From NCBI GenBank assembly GCA_000733355.1, contig JNVV01000012.1:437012-452238 (forward strand): a DNA stretch of 15,227 nt. Reading direction: 5' to 3'. The position numbers were made by a program, and so were the translations under genes. This DNA comes from Falciphora oryzae (Eukaryota > Ascomycota > Sordariomycetes > Magnaporthales > Magnaporthaceae). The notes under the pieces were generated by a model that searched no databases, was not told where the DNA came from, and saw only the letters and a program-made list of their open reading frames with translations. Positions 1-7,962 of this stretch are shown here, piece after piece (the stretch's first letter is position 1; each line of letters starts with the position of its first letter).

Positions 1-401
1 CTTTGCGACACGCGCGCCGATCAGCCCCCGCAGATCAGCCCGGCCCGGAACCCTAAAAGGGACGAAACACATCCGGCTCCGACGGACGCCGCGGAGGAGG
101 CAGCGTGCCGATAACAACCGAAAGGCAGACCCCGACGGACGCCACGAAGGAGGAGGCAGCGCCGACGACAGCCGAAGGACGGCCGGAGGGTCAAAGCATA
201 AAGAGGGCCCGAGAGACCCCCTATGAAGGAGGTCCGAAAGGCAAGCTATCGTTTTTGTTTTTACCTACACTATAAATTTGTTAAGCCCTGTACGAATACA
301 ATTGTTGAGCTATTAAACCTTTGAAACCTCCCTGCGAAAACCCCCCTTTTCCAGGCCTAACACTACTGTAATTAGCTATAGTAGGGCGGAGGCTTGTTAC
401 A
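1..401 (+). repeat. 5' LTR of element 1 (3' part only)
   Basis: Direct repeat of 6109-6509 at a constant offset of 6108 with no gaps. It ends in TGTTACA, the exact inverse complement of the TGTAACA that opens the 3' LTR at 5982. By eye there are 19 differences between the copies, all transitions, and this copy carries the A or T at 17 of them. Eighteen lie in 202-401 and only one in 1-201. A TATAAA at 271-276 exists in this copy only; the 3' LTR has CATAAA there. Near the end, 363-372 and 375-384 form a short imperfect hairpin. Confidence 0.95.
79..186 (+). repeat. Two diverged tandem units inside the element 1 LTR
   Basis: Two units of about 53 bp each open with CCGACGGACGCC (79 and 132) and then share a GGAGGAGGCAGCG block and a CCGA..ACA.CCGAA segment, with small indels between them. 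The same pair is in the 3' LTR at about 6187-6294, so the duplication predates integration of this copy. The region is GC-rich. Its role is unknown. Confidence 0.7.
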
Positions 402-447
402 ATTCGATAGCTTCCTTTGCTTAAACCTTTAGCATTTACTAGTTACC
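402..447 (+). other. Element 1 untranslated leader
   Basis: Forty-six bases between the LTR end and the first gag ATG. This is where a primer binding site should lie. No tRNA-type site opening with TGG is visible directly after the LTR, so either the priming mechanism differs or the site has mutated. I make no tRNA assignment. Confidence 0.5.
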
Positions 448-1821
448 ATGTCGGACTTTGACGACTTCGTTAACATTAACGACCTAGGCCAGGACGAGGA
501 TTTAGGAACGGGGACATTTACCTTTCCCCCTAGACGCGAACAATTTACCCCTAACAACCCTCGTAGATACCCTAACTTTAGCATCCATAACGTTGCATTT
601 TACACTCGTTCGCAGCTCGCCTACTACGTAACGCGAAATTGTATCCCTATTAAAATCCTGCCATAGTTCCAAAAAGCACTTGTGGAACGGAAGGCAATTC
701 GCGAAGCCTTTAGCTTCCCAAACGATTCGGACGATCCAAATCGCCCTAACTACGAACCCTAAGTTCCGGCTCGTTCCTAAAGTTTAACCCTAAAATAGCA
801 CGGTTAGAAGGTTAACCGCCCGTTAGGAAAACCCGGTAACCAGTCGATACCCCGGATACCGTCGTACCACACCCTAGTGAGGGATAACGACGAAAAAAAC
901 GATATTTTTTTTTCGTACGATAAAGATAGAAGCAGTTATAAGATTTTATAGAAAATGCCCGAACTAAAGCTTTTAAACTTAATGCAGGATTTCGACCATT
1001 GGGAAAGTAAATTTAACCTTACGTTCGAAGCTAACTTTAACGGCTTTACCACGGTTAGATTACGTATCGCAACCGCTGTCGGAACCTTTGATAGCGACCT
1101 TAATTCCGCTTATAACGGCTCGCGCAAAACCAATCCGGTATTAGGCCTATATTGGCGTAAGTTTATGCGATAGCTCCGTAATACCACATTGCGAAGAGAT
1201 TTTTTACTTTTAAAAGCTACTAACGACCTATAGCAACTTATGCAAAAAAATAACGAGGACCTTGGTGTTTTCGCAACACGGTACCGACGTATATGCGGCG
1301 AAGCAAAACAAACAGCAGATATTAATAACTACGTTATTCGTTTGGTCCTTGCTTTAAAAGTCCAAATCACCCGCGGAATGCATTACAAAACGGAGATTTT
1401 AAAAAACCTCGTTGCTATAGCCCAAATCCTTTAGGATACCTTAGGTACGGGTGCTCGCGCCCCGTACGACGAAAAGAAAGATTCCTATAAGTCCTCTTAC
1501 AAAAAGGACCAAAAGGAATCGAATAAAAACGGGAAGCACAAGTTTTAAAGCAAATAAAAGGGGCGTAACTAACGCAACGGCAATGGCAAAAGCAACGGAC
1601 GTTCGACGCTTTTAAACGCCGAACGCTAACGACGCCGGGACGAAGGCGTATGCTTTAAATGCGGTAAGCCTAACTATATAGCGAAAGATTGCAAAAACCC
1701 CTTTTCCGCTACCAAACCTTCAATTAAAAAGGGCGAATCCCCTTAGGAGGAAAAAGCTAAAGTTAATTTTTTAAAACGCCGAAAGGAGGAAGGTGGAAAA
1801 AAGCAAAGCGAAAAGCGCTAG
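448..1821 (+). pseudogene. gag: Element 1 gag (capsid/nucleocapsid), broken by many stops
   Basis: Encodes the structural polyprotein that forms the cytoplasmic virus-like particle and packages element RNA. One frame runs from the ATG at 448 (A at -3) to the TAG at 1819-1821, with no frame change but many stops, the first at 664-666. The start is acidic (MSDFDDFVNINDLGQDEDLG). The middle, 955-1434, has a capsid-like helical sequence containing DFDHWESKFNLTF. A basic Lys/Asn/Ser stretch then leads to a zinc knuckle at 1651-1692 with C-x2-C-x4-Y-x4-C spacing. The usual His is Tyr (codon 1675-1677, CAT to TAT), which should abolish zinc binding. The capsid assignment rests on position and general character; the knuckle is the firm evidence. 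Confidence 0.85.
1797..1803 (+). promoter_or_regulatory. Candidate -1 ribosomal frameshift site (A AAA AAG)
   Basis: In the gag frame the codons are GGA AAA AAG, giving the slippery heptamer A AAA AAG in the correct phase. A -1 slip moves the ribosome into exactly the frame used by the whole of pol, with the gag stop only 16 nt further on. This matches -1 gag-pol frameshifting known in many retroelements. A possible imperfect hairpin begins about 30 nt downstream (1834), further away than normal stimulators. A fixed one-base deletion is the alternative. Confidence 0.5.
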
Positions 1822-2336
1822 AAAAACTAAAAGGGAACCCGGTTATCCCCGCACCGACGTTCCGTAACGACTAGATACGCATAGCCCCTGCGCTCGTTAC
1901 TAAAAGGACCGTTGGCTTTTCTAACGGCGGCCCGAAAGTTGAGGTCGAAGTCGGCTTAAACACGTTCGCCGAAATTAATACCGTTTTTATCACCTTTTGC
2001 AAGTTTTTAGGCTATAAGCTATGCAACCGTTTTAAACACGATTACCAATCCCTCACTTTTGCCGCCGCAGGCGATTAGGGCGTTAAAACCTATGGTATTT
2101 ACTACTTACGATTAAACCTTCGTAACCAAAATGGCACTCCGGTGGAAGTTATCCGGCCATTCCTTACTATCGAACGAAATTTAGCAAACGCCCCTATTTT
2201 TATAGGCATGCTACTAATGCAAAAACTGGCTATGGACCTTTACCCGGCTAAAGGCACCTGGTGTTTTAACCAACGTTTTCGCATTTATTAGCTATCCGTA
2301 TACCATTTCCAAAGGAGCCTTTAAGCTAAAAATCGC
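1798..2336 (+). pseudogene. pol: Element 1 pol: protease region (degenerate)
   Basis: The pol frame starts at the slippery site. The segment between the zinc knuckle and RT is where a retropepsin belongs; it would cleave the Gag-Pol polyprotein. The best match to the active-site stretch is GLNTFAEINTVF, followed by a cysteine, lysine and LGYKL segment like that after the D-[ST]-G of gypsy proteases. The catalytic D-T-G is not present: Asn is in the Asp position. Further on, IERNLANAPIFIGM and QKLAMDLYP resemble the C-terminal half of the fold. The frame is cut by several TAG/TAA stops. Assignment is from position and partial resemblance, so it is only moderately sure. Confidence 0.6.
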
Positions 2337-3305
2337 GTGTTTGTTTGTTCCTTTCGCTTTAACCCTTTTGTCGGTAGCACCGGGGAGGACGACCTTTTCG
2401 AGGACCGTTTAAACGAACCGCCAAATTTAAAAAACGTCCCTGCAAGTTTACGGATAAGTCACTTCGACGTATTCGACGTCCGCAAAGGGAAAATGCTTCC
2501 AAAGCATAGCTACGGCGACCATGCTATTAATTTGCTCCCGGGCAAAGAGCCCCCGTAGAAGCAGATTTACCACCTGTTTTTAGCTAAATCGACGGCACTC
2601 CAGGAGTACCTTACCGATGCCCTCGCACAAAGCATTATCCGCGAGTTACAGTTACTAATAAGAGCCCCTGTTATTTTCGTCCCGAAGAAAAACGGCACGT
2701 TACGATTGTGCGTTAACTATCGAGGATTTAACGACATTACTATCAAAAATAAAGCACCGCTTTCGTTAATCGGGGAAATGCTCGACCGTTTAAACGGTGC
2801 CAAATGCTTGTTTAAAATCGACCTCGTTAATACGTATTACCGACTTCGCATTAAAAAGGGGGACGAATGGAAAACCGCGTTCCGTACCAAATACGGGCAC
2901 TACGAGTACTTCGTGCTACCGTTCGGATTTACTAACGCCCCGGCATCGTTCCAAACCTACATTAACAAAGCCTTACGGGGCCTAGTGGACGATTTCGTTA
3001 TCGTTTATTTAAACGATATCCTTATTTATTCCGGTAGTAAAAAGGAGCACCAGCACCACCTAGAGCTAGTTTTGGATCGATTTCGCAGCTTTAAGCTTTA
3101 TGCTAATCCCAAAAAGTGCACCTTTTTTTAGCAAAAACTTAAGTTCTTAGGTTTTATCGTTAACACCGAAAGGCTTAAAATGGATCCTGCGCGTGTTTAG
3201 GTCGTCCGCAAATGGATTAACCACCTACCTCGCACGTACAAAAACATCCAGGTTTTTATGGGATTTTGCAACTTTTATTAACGGTTTATCCACGGCTTTT
3301 CCCGC
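2337..3305 (+). pseudogene. pol: Element 1 pol: reverse transcriptase, active site Asp mutated
   Basis: Copies element RNA into cDNA. Visible in order: LFLAKSTALQEYL (fingers); VIFVPKKNGTLRLCVNYRGF near 2680-2735, the VDYR-type motif with D to N; FKIDL near 2812-2826, keeping the first catalytic Asp; a YRLRIKKGDEWKTAF strand; FVLPFGFTNAPASFQ near 2907-2955; and the catalytic box VYLNDILIYS at 3003-3032. The family motif is YxDD. Here its first Asp is Asn (AAC at 3012-3014), so polymerase activity should be lost even without the stops. Then come KKCTFF, a stop at 3129-3131, LKFLGFIV and a thumb/connection region with further Trp/Gln-type stops. Very secure family call. Confidence 0.95.
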
Positions 3306-3860
3306 ATGGCGAAGCCTTTGCACAACCTATTGCAAAAAATAAAAAACGGACGCAAACTAGGCCAGATAGGCCATTACTGGCAGGAACCCCAACAGCAAGC
3401 ATTCGAAGACCTAATTAACGCGTTTACGACCGCACTAATGTTGCGGCATTACGACCCGACTTTACCATTACGGGTCGAAACGGACGTTTCCAACTTTGCC
3501 ATAGCAGGCATCTTATCGCAAAAGTACGACGGCCAGTGGCACCTTATAGCCTACTGGTCCCAAAAGTTTAAAGGTGCCGAAACTCGGTATCCTGTGTACG
3601 ATAAGGAACTTTTCGCAATAGTAAAAAGTTTTCGCCATTAGCGACATTACCTTAAAGGGGCGCAAGCTACGGAGGTATTTTCGGATTATAAAAACCTTAA
3701 GGCTTTTATAAAATAGGAGCGTTTAAACGGACGATAGGCACGCTAACTATTGCAATTAGCACCCTACGATTTCGAAATCAAATACCGGCTAGGGTTTTTA
3801 AACCCAGCCGACGTTCCGTTTCGCTAGCCGGACTATATGGACGGTTGCGAGGAAGGATAG
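3306..3860 (+). pseudogene. pol: Element 1 pol: RNase H
   Basis: Removes RNA from the RNA:DNA hybrid during reverse transcription. The segment begins with the tether region (MAKPLHNLLQK, QQQAFEDLINAF). RNase H proper starts at LRVETDVSNFAIAGILSQ, where the first catalytic Asp (codon 3483-3485) is kept, and continues with WHLIAYWSQKFKGAETRYPVYDKELFAIV, including the conserved Glu. A Trp-type TAG follows RH at 3639-3641, then HYLKGA and SDYKNLKAF, which keeps the late catalytic Asp but shows Tyr where His is usual. Several stops crowd the last 150 bases. Same frame as RT, no indel. Confidence 0.9.
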
Positions 3861-4440
3861 GAAACTTTTATTAAAAAAATTTTGCCGACGCTATTTAATA
3901 AAATGGGTCGGGAATAAAACGTGTTTGTTTATAAGCAGTACGTAAAGGATATTGCCGAAGGAGCGTCGCTTAATAAGCCTCCTCAACCAGTAAGCGCAAA
4001 GAGCGCACCTAACGAGCGATCCCCTAAAAATTTTATTTTTAACCGGCGAAGCGAGCGGGATAGCGTACGTTTAGCACAACTTACGTTAGCCGACGATCTA
4101 AACGCTTTTAAGGTTATCCATACCTTATAGGTGCAATTTGTTATTCGTTAGGAGGCACGTACTGCTTTAAATTAGCTTAAAAGCAGCGTAACTACGGACT
4201 CCTCGGAGGAAATCCCAACGCCGCTAAGGAAATGAATTGGGGACGTACAAAAGCGGGATCCGGCGAGCATAAATTTGCTTAAAAGGCTAACAGTAGTTAA
4301 AAAGCCCCGTTTGGCAGTACCTAACGTAAAATACACCGCACCGTACCGAAATATTGCGATAACGACTTGGTAGCAAAAAGCATCGTGCTTCCACCTAATT
4401 GATAATAACGAGTTAATTTTCCGGGGAAATTAGGTTTATA
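3861..4440 (+). pseudogene. pol: Element 1 pol: linker between RNase H and integrase
   Basis: The pol frame continues with stops but no recognised catalytic motif. It includes an open stretch (3921-4130) rich in Lys, Ser, Pro and Arg, then LAQLTLADDLNAFKVIHTL. This is the usual position of the poorly conserved tether before the integrase zinc domain. One stop here, near 4231, is TGA, which would fit an Arg CGA origin; nearly all the others are TAG or TAA. Confidence 0.6.
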
Positions 4441-5340
4441 TCCCTGCAAACGAAGCTTTAAAGACCGAAATCCTAAAATAATTTCACGACTTCCCGGGAG
4501 CCGGTTACTAGGGCGTAGCCAAAACTTTAAATTTTATCCAGCGCTTTTTTTAGTGGGATGGAGTTAAAGGGGATGTTACGGCATATATGGCATCGTGCCT
4601 TTAGTGCCAAAAGAAGGCGATTTATCGTTACAAGCCCTACGGCAAATTTAAACCCTTACCACCGCTAAAAGACGGGTAGCTTATAAAAAAGATCTTTTTG
4701 GATTGGGTAACCGGCCTACCTAAAAGCAGGACGGCGGGTGGTTAGGTTTTTAACGCGATTTTCGTCGTTATGTGCCAATTAACCAAGTACGTGGTTTTTA
4801 TCCCTATACGAGCTAACATAAGTGCAGGATAGTTCGCAAAGTTGTTTTTCGAGCGTATCGAATGCGTATTCGGTACCCCCAAAAGCATCGTTAGCGATCG
4901 CGATAGCCGCATTACCAATGGCTTTTAGGAAAAAGTATGCAAATACTAGATTATTAAAAAACGCATATCAACCGCCTACTATTTTTAAACGGACGGGTAA
5001 ACGGAAATCCTTAACCGCGTTATCGAAAACTACCTCCGTAGCTATTGCGCCGGTTTGGAAAACTCCTAGGCATTACTGCTACCGTTAGCAGCTTACGCTT
5101 ATAATAATAGCAGGAACTTTACTACAAAGCATTCGCCGTTTTATTTCCTATACGGATCGGATTGCGAAATGCAGATTGATATCGCGGACAATATCCCTAA
5201 AGGGAGGGTACCCGTAGCAAAAAACCGCATCGAACGACTTTATGCATTGCGTAAGGAGCTTAAAAAGACGTTACTGCAAACATAGGAACGGTTAGCTAAG
5301 TATTACAACAAAAACCATATCCCTATGCAGTTCGCAATTG
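4441..5340 (+). pseudogene. pol: Element 1 pol: integrase zinc domain and DDE core
   Basis: Inserts element cDNA into nuclear DNA. The HHCC zinc domain is at 4485-4607: H (4485-4487), then Tyr where the second His should be (4506-4508), followed by C-x2-C (4596-4607) with a stop inside the pair. The catalytic triad is complete: Asp at 4701-4703 (FLDWVTGLP), Asp at 4896-4898 (SDRDSR) and Glu at 5004-5006 (TEILNRVIENYL). The last two are separated by exactly 35 residues, the D,D(35)E signature. The usual STAxHPQTDGQTE motif reads STAYYF-stop-TDG-stop-TE, so His is again Tyr. NNSRNFTTKHSPFYFLYG and LYALRKELKKTLLQ follow. Many Trp/Gln-type stops. Confidence 0.93.
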
Positions 5341-5540
5341 GAAATTTAGTTAAAATGTTTACGAAAAACCTGCGTTTAAAAAACAAAAAGTTAGCACCTA
5401 AATAGATCGGTTCCTTCCGGATTACCGAACGCATAGGTTAGCAGGCCTACCGTTTGGCATTTCCCGAGCATCACCGCCGTTTTTACGACGTCATTCCCGT
5501 GCAATACCTCGAGCGGTATACTGTTAGAAAACAAAGAGAC
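5341..5540 (+). pseudogene. pol: Element 1 pol: integrase C-terminal GPY/F-type module
   Basis: After the integrase core the frame reads NLVKMFTKNLRL, KNKKLAPK, stop, IGSFRI, then stop, QAYRLAFP, and FYDVIPVQYLERY. This matches the GPY/F module of gypsy/chromovirus integrases: a K-L-xPK-x-xGPF-x-I core, an internal YxLxLP segment and an FHVSxLxPY-like end. Key positions are altered (IGSF for a GPF-type core, FYDVI for FHxVS). The module is thought to help integrase bind DNA and multimerise; that is family knowledge, not visible here. Confidence 0.75.
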
Positions 5541-5582
5541 GAGGTGCCGCTACCTATACCAAAGTACGAGGACGACCAAAAG

Positions 5583-5732
5583 GAGTGGGAGGTCGAAAAA
5601 GTACGAAATAAGGGACGGATCCGAAGCAAAAAGTACTACCTAATTAAATGGATGGATTAGCCGGTAAAGTACAACATTTGGGAGCCCGAAAAACACTTTC
5701 GCGGCGCACCCACGAAAGTACGAGCCTTTTAA
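5583..5732 (+). pseudogene. pol: Element 1 pol: chromodomain
   Basis: Begins EWEVEKVRNKGRIRSKKYYLI and continues as KWMD, stop, PVKYNIWEPEKHF. This is the chromodomain pattern: an aromatic W near the start, E-x-I/V-E-K-I-L-x-x-R-like strand, YLVKWxG-like strand, the W of the NxWEPxxxL block, and a C-terminal helix. The stop at the WMD-x-P position is TAG in place of TGG, removing one of the aromatic residues expected there. In chromoviruses this domain steers integration to chromatin carrying histone H3 lysine-9 methylation. That role is known for the class, not shown for this copy. Confidence 0.85.
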
Positions 5733-5967
5733 AGGGCCCGGAACAAAAGGAACCGAAAAATCCGCGAGCTTTAGGACGTGGAGCCAAGCAGTAAAAAAAG
5801 GGACACCTGAAATCGCCAAATTGGCTATCCTTTTTTAAGGGTTTTATTAGAAACCAGCGCCTACCCTAGGCGAGGGAAAAAAACGGTTAACGCCCTTGCG
5901 AATCCACGAAAACTTGTCGTTGCACTAGGGAAAAAGGAGAAAGTTAGAGGCCGAGGACAGCCTCCTT
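5733..5967 (+). pseudogene. pol: Element 1 pol: basic C-terminal tail
   Basis: The pol frame continues after the chromodomain with a Lys/Arg-rich tail (RARNKRNRKIREL, later YPRRGKKTVNALANPRKLVVAL and KKEKVRGRGQPP). It runs into the polypurine tract with only a few stops, one of them TGA. No known domain recognised. A basic tail after the chromodomain is common in fungal gypsy elements. Confidence 0.55.
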
Positions 5968-5981
5968 AGGAGGGGGATAGT
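5968..5981 (+). promoter_or_regulatory. Element 1 polypurine tract
   Basis: AGGAGGGGGATAG followed by one T, directly abutting the TGTAACA of the 3' LTR. A purine run here is the family's primer for plus-strand DNA synthesis. Element 2 has a closely similar tract ending in GGATAG at the same place. Confidence 0.85.
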
Positions 5982-6509
5982 TGTAACACCCCACACAAAA
6001 CCATAGCTAACAGCCGTAGGGGACGCCACCGGTGACCATAAAGGAAGCCTCCGGGTGGTAGCCGGAGGGGCGCAAGCCCTAACGGATATGCGGATTAGGA
6101 AAGTTTAACTTTGCGACACGCGCGCCGATCAGCCCCCGCAGATCAGCCCGGCCCGGAACCCTAAAAGGGACGAAACACATCCGGCTCCGACGGACGCCGC
6201 GGAGGAGGCAGCGTGCCGATAACAACCGAAAGGCAGACCCCGACGGACGCCACAAAGGAGGAGGCAGCGCCGACGACAGCCGAAGGACGGCCGGAGGGTC
6301 AAAGCATAAGGAGGGCCCGAGAGACCCCCTGTGAAGGAGGTCCGAAGGGCAAGCTATCGTTTTTGTTTCTACCTACACCATAAACTTGTTAAGCCCTGCA
6401 CGAATACAACTGTTGAGCTGCTGAACCTTTGAAACCTCCCTGCGAAAACCCCCCTTTTCCAAGCCTGACACTACTGTAGCTGGCTATAGTAGGGCGGAGG
6501 CCTGTCACA
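5982..6509 (+). repeat. 3' LTR of element 1 (complete, 528 bp)
   Basis: Opens TGTAACACCCCACAC and ends CCTGTCACA, keeping the TG...CA termini. The 5' LTR ends TGTTACA, the exact inverse of the opening, so the C in the last heptamer is the one place where the copies differ at the terminus. This copy has C or G at 17 of the 19 sites that differ, so it is closer to the unmutated sequence. An imperfect 10-bp hairpin (6471-6480 with 6483-6492) lies just before the end. Confidence 0.95.
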
Positions 6510-6512
6510 TAA
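6510..6512. other. Three-base junction between the two elements
   Basis: Only TAA separates the CA end of element 1 from the TG start of element 2. The five bases after element 2 (14092-14096) are GCTAA, so this TAA fits the last three bases of a GCTAA target-site duplication that element 1 has split. The missing GC should then lie to the left of element 1, outside the window. Confidence 0.6.
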
Positions 6513-6797
6513 TGTCACACGGAAGAACCTGTGGACTCACCTAATTAGCCCCATAGAAGGTCCGGGAACCGGTATAGGTGCCTAACGGCCCCGAAGCCTA
6601 AAGGCTGAAAGCCGGAAGGGCAGTGTGAATCATGTACTTAATACTTCGCACGGATCACAGGGTGGTTTATATAAACCTTGCCATCTCCTATGTCCTCCAT
6701 AAAAGATTCCTTCTTCTTTAAGCATTTTTTGAGCCCATAGAAAGATTATCTGCAATATAGAGATCCTTTTCTAAGCCGTTTTTAACCCCTTGTTACA
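6513..6797 (+). repeat. 5' LTR of element 2 (285 bp)
   Basis: TGTCACACGG...CCTTGTTACA, matching 13807-14091 at a constant offset of 7294 without gaps. I count 20 differences, all transitions; this copy has the A or T at 14 of them. A TATA-type palindrome, GGTTTATATAAACC, at 6664-6677 is unchanged in both copies and is the best candidate for the element's core promoter. Confidence 0.95.
6664..6677 (+). promoter_or_regulatory. TATA-type core promoter candidate in the element 2 LTR
   Basis: Perfect 14-bp palindrome GGTTTATATAAACC containing TATATAAA, kept in both LTRs (also 13958-13971) although flanking bases differ. Position about 150 bp into the LTR is reasonable for the U3/R boundary. Function is inferred. 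Confidence 0.5.
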
Positions 6798-6896
6798 AAT
6801 AATCTTTTTACGTTCTGCCCCCTAACGGAAGCCTCACTATCTTTCCTCCTAAGCTTTGGAAAGGCCCTGTTAATCGGCACCCCTAAGCCTTAACTG
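6798..6896 (+). other. Element 2 leader
   Basis: Short region between the 5' LTR and the first clearly coding-like stretch. No primer binding site opening with TGG is visible right after the LTR. The frame of the following Gag part is mostly open here too but has no ATG, so the true start codon cannot be placed. It may have been mutated. Confidence 0.45.
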
Positions 6897-7962
6897 TTGC
6901 CTTCTTTAGCGAATAAAACCCTGGGGCCATACTACAGACATTTTGACTGTCACCAGTGTTTTCGAACGGGTAAAAGCGAAAAGAACATACAAAAGGGTCG
7001 TTTTACCCTCTTAATCGTTCTAGCGAAATTACGGGATTCCAAAAAAGGCCGGAGGATTTCCCTTATACCTTTGGGATTTTACTCTGCCCAGAAATATAGG
7101 GAACCGGACCCCCTTATTTCGTTTGCAACGATATCTCCTTTCCTACCAAGCGATTTTGGCATGCCGGCTGTGGAATCCCCTTTTTTGCCTAGCGATTCCG
7201 GTATGCCTGCCAATACTATACCGGCCCAATTTGAAAAAGCGGCCGGAAAAGCCCCCGAAGGCCCCTCTCGGTTTGCACCAAAATAACGTTAAAATACACC
7301 TATGCTTGACGATTAAAGGGCATTTATCCTGTATTTAGCACCCCCTTTTAGCATAGCCTTCGAACAATAAGCCTTTATATCCGTAGGACGCTTTTAGGAT
7401 CCCCCGGGCTGGATGATTGAAATTTAGCGGGAATTTATCAGTACGTACGAAGCAATTTCGGCCTTATCCCGAAATGTGAGCCAGGAAATCCTCGCCGATC
7501 GGGAACAAATCCGCGAAATTAGGACCTATTACGATTATATCACCTACGCGTATAATACCGTCGTTTCTTTATATAAAAAAGGCCTAATCGCTTCCGCCGA
7601 CCAACAAAAGGCATTCCGGTAACGGATTATCGGAAAAAGCTAGGTATTTGCATAATAAATTTAGGCTACGATTGCCATTTTAGCCGAAAAGCAACAAACC
7701 CGTTCGGAGGCCTTAATTTAGCTCCGGAACGTTACTTGGGCTCAATAAAACCACTTGCAAAACCTATAAGCACGATTTTCCACTTTCGAAAAGGGAGTTA
7801 CTAATTAGGCCGTCGATAAAAATGCCTAAATCCAAAATCTCCTAACCAAAAAGCATATTTCGCCCGAGGCCCTCACCGAAACCAAACGACGCATATTAGC
7901 CCAAACTCGCTAGCTTATTAAGGACGCCGTACGGGAAAGCCGGCGGCTTATAGCACAAAAAA
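6897..7962 (+). pseudogene. gag: Element 2 Gag: long N-terminal part of unknown fold
   Basis: One frame can be followed for about 355 codons up to the A-run at 7957-7962, interrupted only by TAG/TAA. It has no homologue I recognise. The first part (6897-7286) contains a repeated phrase, SPFLPSDFGMPA and SPFLPSDSGMPA. From about 7413 it becomes strongly helical and charged, with EILADREQIREIRTYYDYI, KKGLIASADQQKAFR and ALTETKRRILAQTR, in a coiled-coil-like pattern. It lies directly upstream of the capsid-like part, one frame away. It is either an N-terminal Gag extension or a separate upstream ORF. No ATG can be assigned: the first codon here is TTG, and the first in-frame ATG is near 7158. 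Confidence 0.6.

Larger units (their letters stand above)
1..6509 (+). mobile_element. Element 1: decayed Ty3/gypsy chromovirus, 5' end truncated by window
   Basis: An LTR retrotransposon with two long terminal repeats (1-401 partial, 5982-6509), gag, and a pol in the order protease, RT, RNase H, integrase, chromodomain. Integrase after RT/RNase H is the Ty3/gypsy order, and the chromodomain after integrase marks the chromovirus branch. Window base 1 aligns with base 6109 and base 401 with 6509 without any indel, so about 127 bp of the 5' LTR lie outside the window. All reading frames are cut by stops at Gln and Trp codons, so the copy cannot make its own proteins. No insertions or frame-changing indels were seen in pol. 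The element-level call is very secure; the family name is not assigned. Confidence 0.95.

Noticed and set aside
402..447. tRNA primer binding site
   Set aside because: Neither element has a TGG-initiated stretch right after its 5' LTR that I could match to a tRNA 3' end.
1834..1865. Hairpin (GGAAC..CGGT / ACCG..GTTCC) as frameshift stimulator
   Set aside because: It starts about 30 nt after the slippery heptamer, too far for the usual 5-9 nt spacing, and the stem is bulged.
4822..5088. 88-codon frame inside the integrase core of element 1
   Set aside because: Off-frame to pol. The DDE residues with 35-residue spacing are in the pol frame.
6897..7338. Overlapping forward frames 6897-7286 and 7123-7338 as separate genes
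   Set aside because: Only the first is continuous with the long decayed Gag frame. The second is an off-frame overlap.
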